In this document: one piece after another, positions 31,577 to 42,951 of the stretch
Position numbering within the stretch: the stretch's first letter is position 1
Layout of the letters: each line of letters begins with the position of its first letter
From: Brasenia schreberi
Lineage: Eukaryota > Streptophyta > Magnoliopsida > Nymphaeales > Cabombaceae
NCBI GenBank assembly: GCA_036023115.1
Contig: JAYKKT010000086.1
Location: 11,547,501 to 11,611,500, forward strand
Length of the DNA: 64,000 nt
Direction of reading: 5' to 3'
Notes under the pieces: generated by a model
Seen by the model: the letters and a program-made list of their open reading frames with translations, nothing else
Database searches by the model: none
What the model was told of the DNA's origin: nothing
Position numbers and translations under genes: made by a program

Positions 31577-32405
31577 CGAATGCATTGAAATTTTGCACAA
31601 CTAATTTACACATATATGCCCACTATTAATAAAATTTTCATGAATTTTAGGATTGTGGAAGACCATAAATAAAATTATAGAAAACTGAATAAAATCGGAA
31701 TAGAGTTTGTAAAACCCATAGTTCCTGCAATAGAGTTTGGGTTATAATCCTATAACTTTCTACGCAGTCAACCATTTTGATTGAAAATGGTTCTATTGAA
31801 AGATGAAATCCATAGATTTCTAATAAGTCTAATTTTATAGAAATCAGAGATCTGGGTACCAAGAGACAATCACTTTTCTAAGCCTCTATTTCTTTGTCAT
31901 AGATTTTTCTCGAATACTTGAGTAAGGTATATTATCGAATTTAATTTCATATATCTTCAACACTTAAAATCAAAATAAAAATAGTTTCTGAATCTTCATA
32001 TCAAACTATACGGTGTACAAAATTTTGAGAATTTTTGGAGATTTTAAAGTTGTCCAAAAAAATCAGAAAATAAGTATTTGAAAATAAAATCAGTTTCTAT
32101 TTTTCGGGATTTGAAATGTTTTCATTCAAGAATTAAGTTCACAATTTCTGCAAAACTTTTGGGAATTGAAATTGGATGTTGAAAACTTACCAGATCTCAA
32201 ACAATTTTCAAACCGCCTAGATCAACCCTTGAGCATCGGTTCAAGAAGATCTATGAAGAAAATAATTCATTTACCCACAATCGCCAAAGAAGTCAGAAAT
32301 TATCTTTGCTAGTTTGAGCAAACTACCTGGCACACTCGTGCACTCGTAGTTTATGAATTTAGTTTAAGTGTTTACATAGACTTTACAACAAAAATTCATA
32401 TCTAC

Positions 32406-32548
32406 GATATGTATAAATATATATACTTATATTGTTATACATATATATACTTACTTATAGTTATATATACATATATACTTTTATATTACATATTTGTAAT
32501 ACTTATACTGAATTGGCCTTTAAAATAGAACCAAATCCAAAACATCCC
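32406..32548. repeat. AT-rich spacer with TATATAC repeats
   Basis: About 100 bp of ATATATACTTATA-type repeats are followed by about 45 bp of unassigned sequence between two LTRs in opposite orientation. It contains local palindromes such as TATATATA. No gene. Confidence 0.8.
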
Positions 32549-33820
32549 TGTAGATGTGAAATTTTATTCCAAAGTCTATATAGACACTTGAAATAAGTTT
32601 TCAATCTATGTCATTTGTGCGAGCGTGCCAGCTAGTTTGCTTAAACTAGCAAAGATTGATTTTCTGACTTTATGTAGCGATTGTAGGGAAGTGAGATCTT
32701 TTCATCTTATGCTTTCTTGAATCGGCACTCAAGAGTCAGCCTAGATGCTTTGAGGATTGATTTGAACAAGGCATGTTTCCAAAATTCACTTTCACATCAA
32801 CTTGAATCAACTAAAAACGTGCACTTTGCATATGAAAGAAAATTTTTCAAAGTTCTGAAAAACAGAAACTGATTATATTTTTAAAACTTGTTTTCGAATT
32901 TTTTTTGAACAATTTCAGAATCTTGAGAAAAAATGAATATGGAGATTCTGGAACTATTTTTATTCTATTTTTTTTATCTGTGATTATGCAGAATTAAATC
33001 AAGAATGTGCCTCTACTCAGGCATTCAAACTGATCTGTTATAAAATATAGAGGTTTAAAGAAACATTTGTATAAGCTCCGATCTTTATGAACTCAGTCTT
33101 GTTAGAAAGTTATTGATGTCAACTTTCTAATGAGATAAGTTTTACTAAAATTGGTTTATTACAGACAGAGTTATGAGATGATAACCCATGCTCTATTGTA
33201 GGAAATATAGGTTTGACAGATTTAACTATGGATTTTTCCGACTTCCCTAATTTTAATTACATAGCTACACGACCCTAAAATTCATGAAAATTTTATAGTG
33301 TGGGTTGTGAGTGGGGATTCAATGTTTAAAATTTCAGATCATTTGAAGCATAGATACGGAAATGAAAAATAAAACATCAGATGTATGTAGGATGCTGAAA
33401 ATAAATTTATGTGTTTAAAGCATATGTGAATGTATTCGTCCGAAATTAAAAGACTAATCATAAAAAATTTAAAGTAAAAGACTAAAGAAAATTGAATTGA
33501 AATATATTTATAGCTTAAGCATAGAGGGGATAAGAAGATATAAGAGGATATATCATATAGAGAGGTAGAAGAAACTTGAAATCAAACATGTAATAGGCGT
33601 GAATATAAATGAATGAAATGGACGACATTACTACGTTGTTACATCATGGAGGGAGACAAATGCTCTATTAATACAATCCTTTTAATTGAATGGGAATAAG
33701 GAGAGATTAAAGCAACCAAGGGATGAGAAATAAACCTTGCAATCGGACCTTAATGGGTGCCGGATGTGAGTGAGGTAGGAAGGGCTCGATTCCTTCCTTC
33801 TCCTCTCCTTTCTCTTCTTT

Positions 33821-33877
<57 letters not shown>

Positions 33878-35185
33878 CCCTCTCTTCCTCTCTTCCTCTC
33901 TCTCTTGCTGCAACTCTCCCTCTCTCTCCAAGTCTCTCTCTACTCTTCCTTCAATGCTGGAAAACAACTCCCCAATGTGCCTTTTTATAGGCTTTTGGTA
34001 CATTTCGAATTGGATCTTTGATTGGGTCTTTTTGGAGCCCAAGTCTTGATCCAATCTCTTGGCTGGCCACATGGCTTCATGTGGGCCTCTTGATGGTCCC
34101 TCTTGGTTAAAGTAAACCCAGCCCCAGGTCGGCCAAGTGGTTCGGTCTAGCATGATATGGTCAAGTGTCTTTGAATATGGTTCGGCTAGGCTTGATTTGG
34201 TGTAGTCGACTGCTTTCAATTTGGGGCAGTCTTTGGTGCCATATTTGATAGAGTCGTAGCTTGAATTGATCCATGTCTTTGGTCCTCATTTGATGGATGA
34301 GTTCAGTCGTTGCACTCTTGTTTTTGTTTTGAAATCGGATTGGGATGCTTCACTTGATTCCGCTTTGATTTGATTCACAATATTGTCCTTGAATCGGACT
34401 TGAATCCTACGCTTGATTTCAGATTCATGGTTTCAAATATTTCTTTTGATTATTTAAAACCATTTTATTTGAGATATATTTGAAAACATAGAGTTTTATC
34501 GAAATCTTCAAATATTCTTTTTGAAAACGACTGAGTTCCATTCCCAGTGTTTGTTTGCACGAGTGACCTACTTTCGCTCCATGAGTTATCTTTACCGTTT
34601 TAACCACATTAACCTTTTGTTGGGTGTAAGGTGTTGTACCACTTTAACCCTTTCGACGGGTGTAGGGTATCGAACCTCTTTAACCCTTGGGTATAGGGTT
34701 TCAGATCGCTTTAATCCTTTGATGGGTGTAGGGTCCCGGAGTACCTCAATCGGGTGAGTTTTTAAGGTCTGATTTGAATTTGATTTGGTTTTGAATTTCA
34801 AAGGTTTTTGTAATTTTATAAATTTGACATTTTGCAAACATTTTTAGGTTTGGTTCCCAATGTCTCATTTTCATTTGTTTCTTTGAAGAAAATTGTTTGA
34901 AACCATCCTTTCTTTGAAGGAAATCATTTGAAAAGGTAGAGTCTTGCCAATTTGGGCTTGAGGGTAAAGCAGTTATTTTTTGGCTCTTTATCAAAATTGG
35001 ATTTTTTTTAGAGGAGTGCAATTTACCCTTATTTTGAGGATGCCACGAAATTTTGGTGTGGAAATGAGTTCGTTTAAGATATCTTTATTTGAAAACCCTT
35101 AAAAGACTTAAAACCATAATTTTTTCTTAAAAAGGCAAAATTTCTAAAAGATCAAATCTTTTGAGAAAATTTTTGAGTGTCTACA
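32549..35185 (-). mobile_element. Family IV LTR, minus strand, complete, probably solo
   Basis: The plus-strand ends are TGTAGATGTG (32549) and GTGTCTACA (35185), the reversed tail and head. On the minus strand TATAAAAA is at 33989-33982 with a long GA tract (plus-strand CT run 33820-33905) downstream. The conserved box is at about 33640-33690, the hairpin at 32650-32631, and the TTTAACCC..GGGTGTAGGGT repeats at 34600-34740. No pol or polypurine tract adjoins it, and no target-site duplication is obvious. Confidence 0.82.
33820..33905. repeat. CT/GA microsatellite in the LTR leader
   Basis: A TCTCTC run with interruptions, the longest of the GA tracts that follow the TATA box in each LTR. 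It yields an artificial R-E-R-E ORF at 33707-34219. Confidence 0.9.
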
Positions 35186-35282
35186 ATTCCGAAACTAACG
35201 ATTCTAAAACTGGCAAGGTGGTAGTTCAATTATGGTTCCTAACCTTAGGCAAGCCATAACCGGATATGTCTAGGCAAAAATA

Positions 35283-35561
35283 TCAACTTGAGGGCATCCA
35301 ATTGGTGGTGAAAGAAATCGCCAAATAGTCATCTGACCCCAAGGCTTTGAAGCCATGAATAGAAATCATTGCCTCCTCAATTTCTTGATCTATGATGTGT
35401 TTAGCCTGGTCAATGATTCGAGTGGGGGTTAAATAGTGATTTGTAGTAATTGAATGCCTAGACACCTCATCATCTTCTCCTTCTCCATCGGGTCTTTTTA
35501 CCTTGAGAACTCTATTCTCTTTGCAACAACTCAATTTCTTCTTCCTCAAATCCCTAACCAC
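35283..35561 (-). pseudogene. LINE (L1-type) reverse transcriptase fragment
   Basis: The minus-strand ORF contains 'NRVLKVKRPDGE', like the N-R-I-x-x-[LI]-x-x-x-x-G linker of plant LINE ORF2, then EIEEAMISIHGFKALGSDDY. The latter closely resembles the conserved RT entry motif E-I-x-x-A-[LM]-F-S-I-x-x-x-K-A-P-G-P-D-G-F, with A-P-G-P-D-G changed to A-L-G-S-D-D. The fragment ends after a Trp, as in the family. No other RT motifs follow, so it is a short relic. It marks the left edge of the region without LTR sequence. Confidence 0.6.
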
Positions 35562-37365
35562 TCCTCGATAGTCTCTTTCATATCCCTAATCATTTCATAC
35601 ATTGTGAATCACTCAATTGCAAACCTCATGATAGATTGAATAATGTTTAGCATCATGATTCCAACCATCCTTCCCTATCTTTGTCTCCCATGATCGACCG
35701 GAAAATACTCTTTTATCCAAATCCCTTCATTATTTGTTTAATTTATTTTGATTAATTTTCACTTTTCTTTTAGATTTCCTTATTTTGATTGGTTTTCTAA
35801 CTTTTTGGTAGGTTTTCTTCCTCCCTTACCTCTCTCTTAGTATCTTGTTGTGAACGGTGGTTATTTCTCCCTATTTATTAGTAGAATTCCACCATTTTTT
35901 GTTGGAAAGATTCTAGTGACAACCATGCTTTTCTTGTAGGAATGCCACCTTCATCATTGATCTAAATTTTGAGATTCATTGGGGTTGTTTCCAATCCTCA
36001 TTATCTGCATATTTTAGGTAGCTCTCTCTCTCGTTACTGGATTTTGTCTAGATTAAAATGATTCTTGAGGCTAATGATCAGTATTTAGATGCGTGGTTGC
36101 ACTATGCTTGAATTTTCTGACTTGTATATTCCATTGAGCAGAATTAGAAAACTTCTTTTATGTTGTTGCCTTCTATGAAATGTTTTCTTTATATCTGGTG
36201 GCAATTAATTTGGTGGGATGCAAACTGTTCATGAATTGTTGCATTGGCTACTTGCCTAAGCTTTTATCTTTATCTTGAATTTCTTGGTATTCTGGGTTTC
36301 TCCTATTGAAATTGCCGTGTACTCATGATTCATGGAATTTCATTGTTTTCTTTTAATTTATCTCTTCTTGAACTTAGTGATAACATATGAGGTACAACTT
36401 GTCTTCTTATAGAAGATAGAACTTCTCATTCGTCACTTTTGTCATTTTGACCAAGTCCTTTACATGTCCATTTAGAATGTTTTTGGCTTTTCTTCAAAAT
36501 TTGACATTTGTGAAGTTAATCTAGGAACTTGCAAGTTGGTCCCACATTTCTTTCAAATCCTTTTCATGGACTTGCTTTCACATGGTTATCTCAATGTAAA
36601 AATGCCAACCTAATTCAAGTGTTCTATTAGCAAGTTTAATATACATGTTTCAATTAGTGTATTGGATAACTGCAAAGTGAAGAGAAGATGATATTATTTA
36701 TTCTAAAATTAGTATGTATTTTGACTCCAATCGTTATAGAACTGCATATATCTCATCATTGTCATAATGCCATGATAAATGATTTACGAGCTTTTCAACA
36801 AGTATATCCTTCTAGCATTAAACATTTATTTGTTAATTGAAGACCTCTCTTATTATCTTCATTGATTCAATTCTGTTGAGTATCTATATTAGCTTATTCT
36901 TTGTTTCTCAAGGCTTGCAAATTGCATTAGATTGAGAAGACAACTAGTTAACCTCGAAGTTGCATTTGGCTAGGTAGCAAATGGTTTTACATAGACTGGT
37001 TATGCATTTATGTTGAAATCTTTCTTTTGGCTTCTTATCCCTTCATGCATTTAGCATGGAGGTGGTCTTGTGTTCAGTTGGTTCTATTGTTCTATCATGT
37101 ATTTAGGCACTAGCGTATGATTACTTGCAAACAAATTTCAATTGATAAGACAAGTAGTGTTAGTCTACAAATTGAGCTATGAGGTAAGCCTGACTAGCTA
37201 GGTAAGCATAATTGTGTCTATCTTGTGTTTTGATTAGCATAGAATATCAAATTATACCTTCGTGCAGTCAGGTAATATGTCGTGAATGCTTAGGAAGTTA
37301 GGCACATAGGTTAGCCACAAGTCTTAAACATATATTAACACATTGGACCTCATATTTTGCTTTAC
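35562..37365. other. Low-copy-looking AT-rich sequence, no gene recognised
   Basis: About 1.8 kb of T-rich sequence without long ORFs, LTR modules or tandem repeats. Its composition resembles intron or intergenic DNA. I could not match any exon. Confidence 0.4.
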
Positions 37366-37432
37366 CTTGAACAACAACTACTACAACAACAACAACTAAG
37401 CCTTTTTCCATACTAGATGGGGTCAACTAATT
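37366..37432 (+). repeat. CAACAA run with AAGCCTTTTTCCATACTAGATGG motif
   Basis: The stretch ACAACTACTACAACAACAAC is followed by a diverged form of the AAGCC-TT-TCCCACTAGGTGGGGTC motif that is very common in plant genomes and usually lies at the end of non-LTR retrotransposon relics. The element itself is not recognisable here. Confidence 0.45.
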
Positions 37433-39071
37433 GTTCTATCTTGAACCACTTAGTATATTATATGTAATTGTAGTTGAATTTGGATTGATAAGGCAAGAAT
37501 CTATGCTTGTCTAGGCTAGCATAAAATATCTTTTATTTTCATCAGCTAGGTTAAGCTAACTACTAGCCGCACTGTGTCATTAACTTAATATATTCGACCT
37601 TGTTGGTGTCTTAGTTTAATTTATTGTCTCTTAATACACTTTTATATTGTCTCTTTGTACACTTGCGCATCTCTCTTCTCAATGCATGTGCACTATTTTG
37701 GAATGATCAATGGCTAGGAGCATTTCCATTTGCTCAATTGACCCACAATTGAGCTTTGTTAGGTAAGCACAAAACACACTTACCATTTATATCTTTGTTT
37801 CTGTTTTGGGTTTTCTATCATTTCATGTACTTGGTACCTTGTGATTGTTTGTAGACGAATCTGGAGCAGTACTTTGCCTATGCAAGGGTAGTGTCAATCC
37901 AGAGCTTGTAAGTGTTCTTGAGTAGGTAAAACAAAGTTTTGACATATAATACTATATTATTAGCTTTGTTTATGTAGGCACATATATTAATTCTTATTCA
38001 TTTTTTTTATGTAAGGCCATAAAGCTCATCACTATCCTCTTAAATCATGGTGGGCAATGGGATTATCAACCTAAGATAGGTTTATATTGGTGGATTGACA
38101 TCAATAGAGAAGATAGATGCAAACTATCTTTTAGTGACACCTCGGTCAGATCAGGTTACATTGGACCCAACATGAACCCAAAGACCTGTATGGAGGGTCC
38201 CAACCGACTCCTTTGCTTAGCAGCCATGATACCTGAATCATGGTTGCTTGCGTGCACCCAAGGAAGGTGATGTAGATCGCCTTCTTGAGACTGTAGTGAG
38301 CAAGGAAATGAGAAAGGTAGGAGGGGTGATGTTGCCTCTGTTTTGAGAGTGTCGGGAAGCAAAAAATCATGTTTATCGATTTTTGTGAAGAATTTTTTGT
38401 TTTGATTTAGATTTTTTTGATGATAAATAGGTGAATGGCAGCCAGATGATTAAGGGGAAAGGAGTATCTATGGGCCATTCCCTAGCTCTCATAGAACCAA
38501 AAATCATCGAAAATTGTTAGGTTTTTTATGAGTTATGGCAAAACTACCATCATTCGATAGTGGCCAAAGGCGACAATTGGTTTGCCCCATGGTGGAGGAC
38601 CGATTGGTGGTGGTGGTTGACTTGAAAGACACTGGAAACCACCGTTATCAATGATCAATGAAAGACACTGGATCCATATAGAACTTTAAGGATCTAGATT
38701 AGTTTTTTTTATATTTTGGGCCCATTTGAGGTCCACTTTTGATAGACTTTGAACCATTAGATCCGTAATCAGATATAAAATATTATTATTTTATTATTAT
38801 TATTTAAAGACTAAATTAAGGTGACTAAAAAGGAGGATAAGCATTAGACATTTGGATCCACATAGAAGGTTGAGGTAGGTGGATGTGTTCCCTCTTCAAA
38901 TGTATGCTAGAGATAGTTTTAATTGCTTTTAGGTTGCATGAGATTGTGAAATGCTTATTAATACTCTAAAATGATTATATATGTATTGGTTTATGAAATG
39001 GAGTTGAAATTACTTTATTGAGTACATAGATGCGTTGCATGAGTGTGCTTGTATGCAAATAAACCATTAAC
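37433..39071. other. Intergenic sequence, no gene recognised
   Basis: Only small features are visible: an imperfect stem AGCAGCCATGAT / ATCATGGTTGCT at 38219-38248 and a TTATTATTATT run near 38784-38806. ORFs at 38146-38370 overlap in several frames without family resemblance. Confidence 0.4.
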
Positions 39072-39231
39072 GGGTATGGATATATTTTCTACAGTGGTAT
39101 GGGACAACATTGGATTGTAGATTGTTGTACCTTTCTATGGTGGGTTGTTATTGTATATGAGTAAAATATTATCAGGTATGGATTTAATGTCCACAATAGT
39201 ATGAGACGTTGTTGGACTGTAGATGGTCATA
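39072..39231 (+). repeat. Diverged direct duplication of about 60 bp
   Basis: The segments 39072-39131 and 39173-39231 share GGTATGGAT..A..TCCACA(A/G)T, TATG(G/A)GAC, TTGGA(T/C)TGTAGAT and end TACC. An unrelated 40-bp spacer with a third partial GTATG match lies between them. Confidence 0.6.
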
Positions 39232-39832
39232 CCAGGTAGTGCTAATTCATAATTGTTTTGAGTTGTGTTGGTCATTTTGTCAGTTGCACTAGTTCTACAC
39301 ATCATTGCATTGGGTAGCTCATGTTAGGTTATACGACATGCCTAGGTTGGGGTCACATGGGATTAGTCAATTTAATTTTGTATATAGCTATTTAATTTTG
39401 AAATTGTAATTGGAGACATGATATGGATGTGGAGATATGAAGCTTGGGAGGTGGCTACAGGTGGATATGAGAGGTTTCCCCAAATCAATGTATGTGTGGA
39501 TATTGATAAGATTAATTGAGTAAATATATGGCTCTACTATTGTATTATTTAGATACTTTACCTCGTAGCCTGAGAGGTTGGACTTGACAAGTCAGTGATT
39601 CAGTCGTTAAGGTTTGGAGATCACATGGCCAAACAAGAGGAGGGCTCGTAGGCTACATGGTTGAACATAATAAAGGTCTTGAGATCAAAACTAAATTTGT
39701 ATTATAGTTGAGTACTTGAGTATGCGTGGATATTTGAAATGATGATTCTGATTTGAATTTGTGATATATATTTCTTATTATGACATATGGTTTGAAGCAT
39801 GCATGCCTTTAGTATGTCATAACTATAGAGAG

Positions 39833-39974
39833 ATCACATCGACCTATGGGTACGGCTGTGGTGCTAAGATTTTATTAAATATGACAAGTTTTAGTCAGTA
39901 GAGGCACATCACATCGACCTATGGGTACGGCTAAGATTTTATTAAATATGACAAGTTTTAGTCAGTAGAGGCAC
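39833..39974 (+). repeat. 75-bp tandem duplication, second copy with an 8-base deletion
   Basis: Copy 1 (39833-39907) and copy 2 (39908-39974) both run from ATCACATCGACC to CAGTAGAGGCAC. They are identical except that copy 2 lacks eight bases of GCTGTGGTGCTAAG. This is a recent event in otherwise unremarkable sequence. Confidence 0.95.
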
Positions 39975-40300
39975 TGAGGCAATTGGAATATTTGGAGTAT
40001 AGAGCATTGGTTTTTTGTTATGATATGGTAGGAGTTGATAGTTGTTTATATTTTGAATTTTCTAGTTAAAAGAATGTAGAATTTGATTGTTGAATATACA
40101 TCTCTATTTATTGATAAATATGAAAATTTAGACTTTATTGACTACATGTAGAATTAGATTTTTCTCATCCCTCGCGATTTGGGTCATGAGCCATGTTGGA
40201 TGAGTCAAAGTGGTGTTGAGTACTTGACAGGGCCGATGGCCCGGATCATGACACTATTATATTGCCAATTGTTTCAACTATTCTAAGGTTAGGGGGATAA

Positions 40301-41010
40301 TTGTTCATAATTTGGTACAAGGTAGAGAGACTTAGTTGTGGACTTTGCTATGTTGAGATATATATTGACAATCATGTGAAAGATATGTCTATGCAAGATG
40401 TTGGCTATAAAATTATTCAATTATGCAACAAGAGGTTTGGTGAATTGAACATTATTTACCTAGAAGGCAACAAATTTGTTGGGATGAAGGCAAAAGGAGA
40501 TATGCTTTTGTAGTTGAGGAGTCAAAGGTAAAGAAAGAGGAGTTAGAGGCAGAGCCAAAAGAGAGTCATCTAAGGAAGTGTTTTCCATAAAGGAGCAACA
40601 CAAGGAACAACATGATGTCAAAAATTTAAAGGATGGGGATGAAGACCATGATTAATCTCCATCTTATTTAAAAAAGGTATAGTCAAAGGATGTAGAGTTG
40701 GAAGAGGAAGTGAGGAGCAACTACTTGGAGATTAGCAGTTCGAAAGGCATGGTGGTGTTACATATGTACGTAGCCTATTAGGGTTAGACTAGGAGGGTGT
40801 TCAGCCCCAAGATGTAGACCCCTATTACAAAGACACACATTTATGTAGGGGAATGCAATTTAGGAACATTATAGTATACAAGAATGCCTTGAGAGACTAG
40901 TGTATCACAAGGAAAGTTGAAATATGTACTTTAGAAAACAATGTTGAGTGGATTAAAATCAAGTGCAAGAATAGTTATGACTTTCATATTCATGCATCAA
41001 GATATAGATA
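40301..41010 (+). pseudogene. Mutator-like (MULE/MuDR) transposase N-terminal relic
   Basis: The frame from 40853 reads MQFRNIIVYKNALRD, stop, then CITRKVEICTLENN and WIKIKCKNSYDFHIHASRY. This follows the MuDR DNA-binding region pattern (G-M-x-F, E-F-K-x-A-L, K-N-x-x-x-[RW]-x-x-x-x-C-x-x-x-C-P-W-x-[IL]-x-A-S). The first 70 residues (40301-40513) have the length and mixed character of the MULE N terminus, and an acidic E-rich linker (about 40520-40760) separates the two, as is usual. Stops and at least one indel (before 40853) make it dead. No transposase DDE core or terminal inverted repeats were found. Confidence 0.65.
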
Positions 41011-41790
41011 GTGTTTCAAATAAGGACATGAAAGCTAAAACATGAATGTGTTGTAATATAAGAATCATTTGCTTGATTTCCAATATATACCAAACAAGTT
41101 TAAGATATATATGATAACCCAAAGTAGCCAACAACTGCAATGCATGTATATGAAACAGAAACTAGAATCAGCTGTCATACCCGCAACTCTATAAATAAAA
41201 AAAGGTGGAGGTCAGGGGTGATCACCATGTAATGTAAGAGTCTTAGGGGCTATTCTAACATGATGCTGATCACAAACCTTCGCAACAATGGTAAAGTGAA
41301 AACACAAATGGTCAACTATCAATAGACAATTGTTTACTCTACTAGCGACCACACCTACTCATCATACATCCTGTCTAAGCTAATTCTTGTATATTTGGTT
41401 TGATGTATAGAAAATGGGTTACTTGTCTGACATTTTGGGACTTTATTGGCCTTGCGTTGTTGAACAAGATGAGAACAATGGCCTTTATCATTGACATTTG
41501 CAGTAGCTGACATTTAATGCACAAAAAAGTTAGAGATGGTTTCTTTAAGCATTCGTGAATGACTATAGACATTCAAATAAAGCTAAGGGGGACACAGGAG
41601 AGACTCCGTTTCACCGTAATGTAAGGAGGGAAGCTACACGGAGAAATGCTGCATAGTTTGCTAATGATGTATGGCAAGGGAATGCAACCTAGGGAGTAAT
41701 TCTCATGTTTCAGTTTTACAATACTTTTGAACATTGTCTTTCTTTCATATTAGTTATGCTAATGATGTTCTTTGGTTGTTGTGTTGTATT
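41011..41790. other. Intergenic sequence, no gene recognised
   Basis: AT-rich sequence follows the MULE relic and could include more of it, but I find no further transposase motif. Short ORFs (41375-41572) have no recognisable family. Confidence 0.4.
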
Positions 41791-41796
41791 TTTTTT

Positions 41797-41905
41797 CTTA
41801 GCTCAACTGGCAGCGCTCTTCGACTCCCAGGCCACGTAGGAATCGATTCCTTGGGGGTGTGCATGAGTGTGTGGCTTCAGCCTCCCCTAGTAAGCAAAAA
41901 AAAAT
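41797..41905 (+). mobile_element. tRNA-derived SINE insertion
   Basis: It begins with an A-box-like TAGCTCAACTGGCAGCGC. About 45 bases later a B-box-like GGAATCGATTCCTTGG follows, then a short body (GTGTGTGGCTTCAGCC) and a nine-A run ending at about 41905. The order and spacing suit a plant tRNA-derived SINE with an internal RNA polymerase III promoter. No clear target-site duplication was found, so the exact ends are estimates. Confidence 0.5.
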
Positions 41906-42951
41906 ATAAGAGGCTTCTTCCCTATTCTTGGATAAGTTCCAAATTAATCATACCGCAATTAGGATATCATATCAAACTAAACTCCTATGATATTAAATCT
42001 CTCAGCCAAGAAAAAGAAGGAACAACTCAGTGGATCTGGCCCTCGAGTTGGGATCTAATAAGGATTATCTACACCGTTTGTCTTTTGGATTGGATTTGGC
42101 TTTGACTCTAAAACGTGGGTCTAGATTGGCAGGAATGCATAAGACGCCTTTCAAGATGGTGCTAAAATCCATATCCGAGATCCCGTGTTGAGATTCAAAG
42201 TGCTTTGATTCTTGATACCCCTCCATATAGTTCCCTAATATCACAACTAAGCAAACTGTATTCATGACCAGTTAAAACCCACAATTTTGTTTGCTCGAGA
42301 TACATGGGGATTAAATGGTTCAACTCACCAAAGCACGCTTGCACATTTCGCTAAGCATGTCTAAAGTGATAGGGCATTGCCTTGGCATAGTTTTTTTTGC
42401 GTGTGTGTACGTGGAAGGCCCAAGCCGATGCATGGGCTGCTTAGAAACAGGCAGGGTTCCGTTTCTTACTTTGCAAGACTGTAGTACCCGTTGCCTCAGC
42501 CTTGATTAGCCAATTAAAGCAATATGTTCTCAGTTTGGAGTCAATTGACCTGAACTAGCTTTTTACCATGCTCAATGAGGACGACTATTCACCGATGCAA
42601 GCCTTTTAAAAATATATCTGCTTCAACATATAGAGTTAAAACTTAAACATTTCAAACAAAGAAGACTTTTCAATGATAAAAAGATGACTGCAACATATCA
42701 ATAGGCCAGTAATCACGTGAAAGGAATAACATCTTAAGAAGTCAATCATAATCCTAGCCGAAATGGCAAGCATCAACAAAAGCAAACATCATTTCCATGG
42801 ACCACAGCATAAACGGTTCTCTCGTCTTGGATCTGTATACAGAGTCAGTATATATACGTCGTGTGTGGTACGCGCCACTAACCTACTATACGTTGGTCAA
42901 ATACGGTGGACTGCCTCTAATTTTCTGACTCGAAGTGTGAAACGATGAAGC
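41906..42951. other. Sequence 3' of the VQ gene, no gene recognised
   Basis: About 1 kb lies downstream of the minus-strand VQ gene; its 3' UTR and polyadenylation site must lie at the right end of this stretch (about 42700-42950). ORFs at 42065-42265 and 42315-42509 lack any family resemblance. Confidence 0.4.

Larger units (their letters stand above)
29906..32405 (+). mobile_element. Family IV LTR (3' LTR of element C)
   Basis: It starts TATAAACACCC, with TG changed to TA as at 19747, and ends TCTAC at about 32405. TATAAATA is at 30869-30876, a GA microsatellite at 30903-30970, the AATGGGG..TTATGTCTCC box at about 31098-31140, the CTTGA/TCAAG stem at 32228-32245, and the GCTAGTTT hairpin near 32308-32327. 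It carries a 184-bp internal tandem duplication. It faces the minus-strand LTR 32549-35185 across a 143-bp AT-rich spacer. Confidence 0.82.

Noticed and set aside
32405..32510. AT-rich TATATAC stretch as a possible replication origin or matrix attachment region
   Set aside because: Composition alone cannot support it; it is a simple microsatellite between two LTRs.
33707..34219. 170-aa minus-strand ORF with a long R-E-R-E run
   Set aside because: It spans a GA microsatellite in the LTR leader, and no domain is seen on either side.
38146..38370. Two overlapping minus-strand ORFs of 68-74 aa
   Set aside because: Different frames over the same bases, no motif, and composition like the surrounding intergenic DNA.
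41797..41870. Functional tRNA gene
   Set aside because: A-box and B-box resemblance is present, but the acceptor, D and anticodon stems do not pair and an A-run follows; it fits a SINE better.
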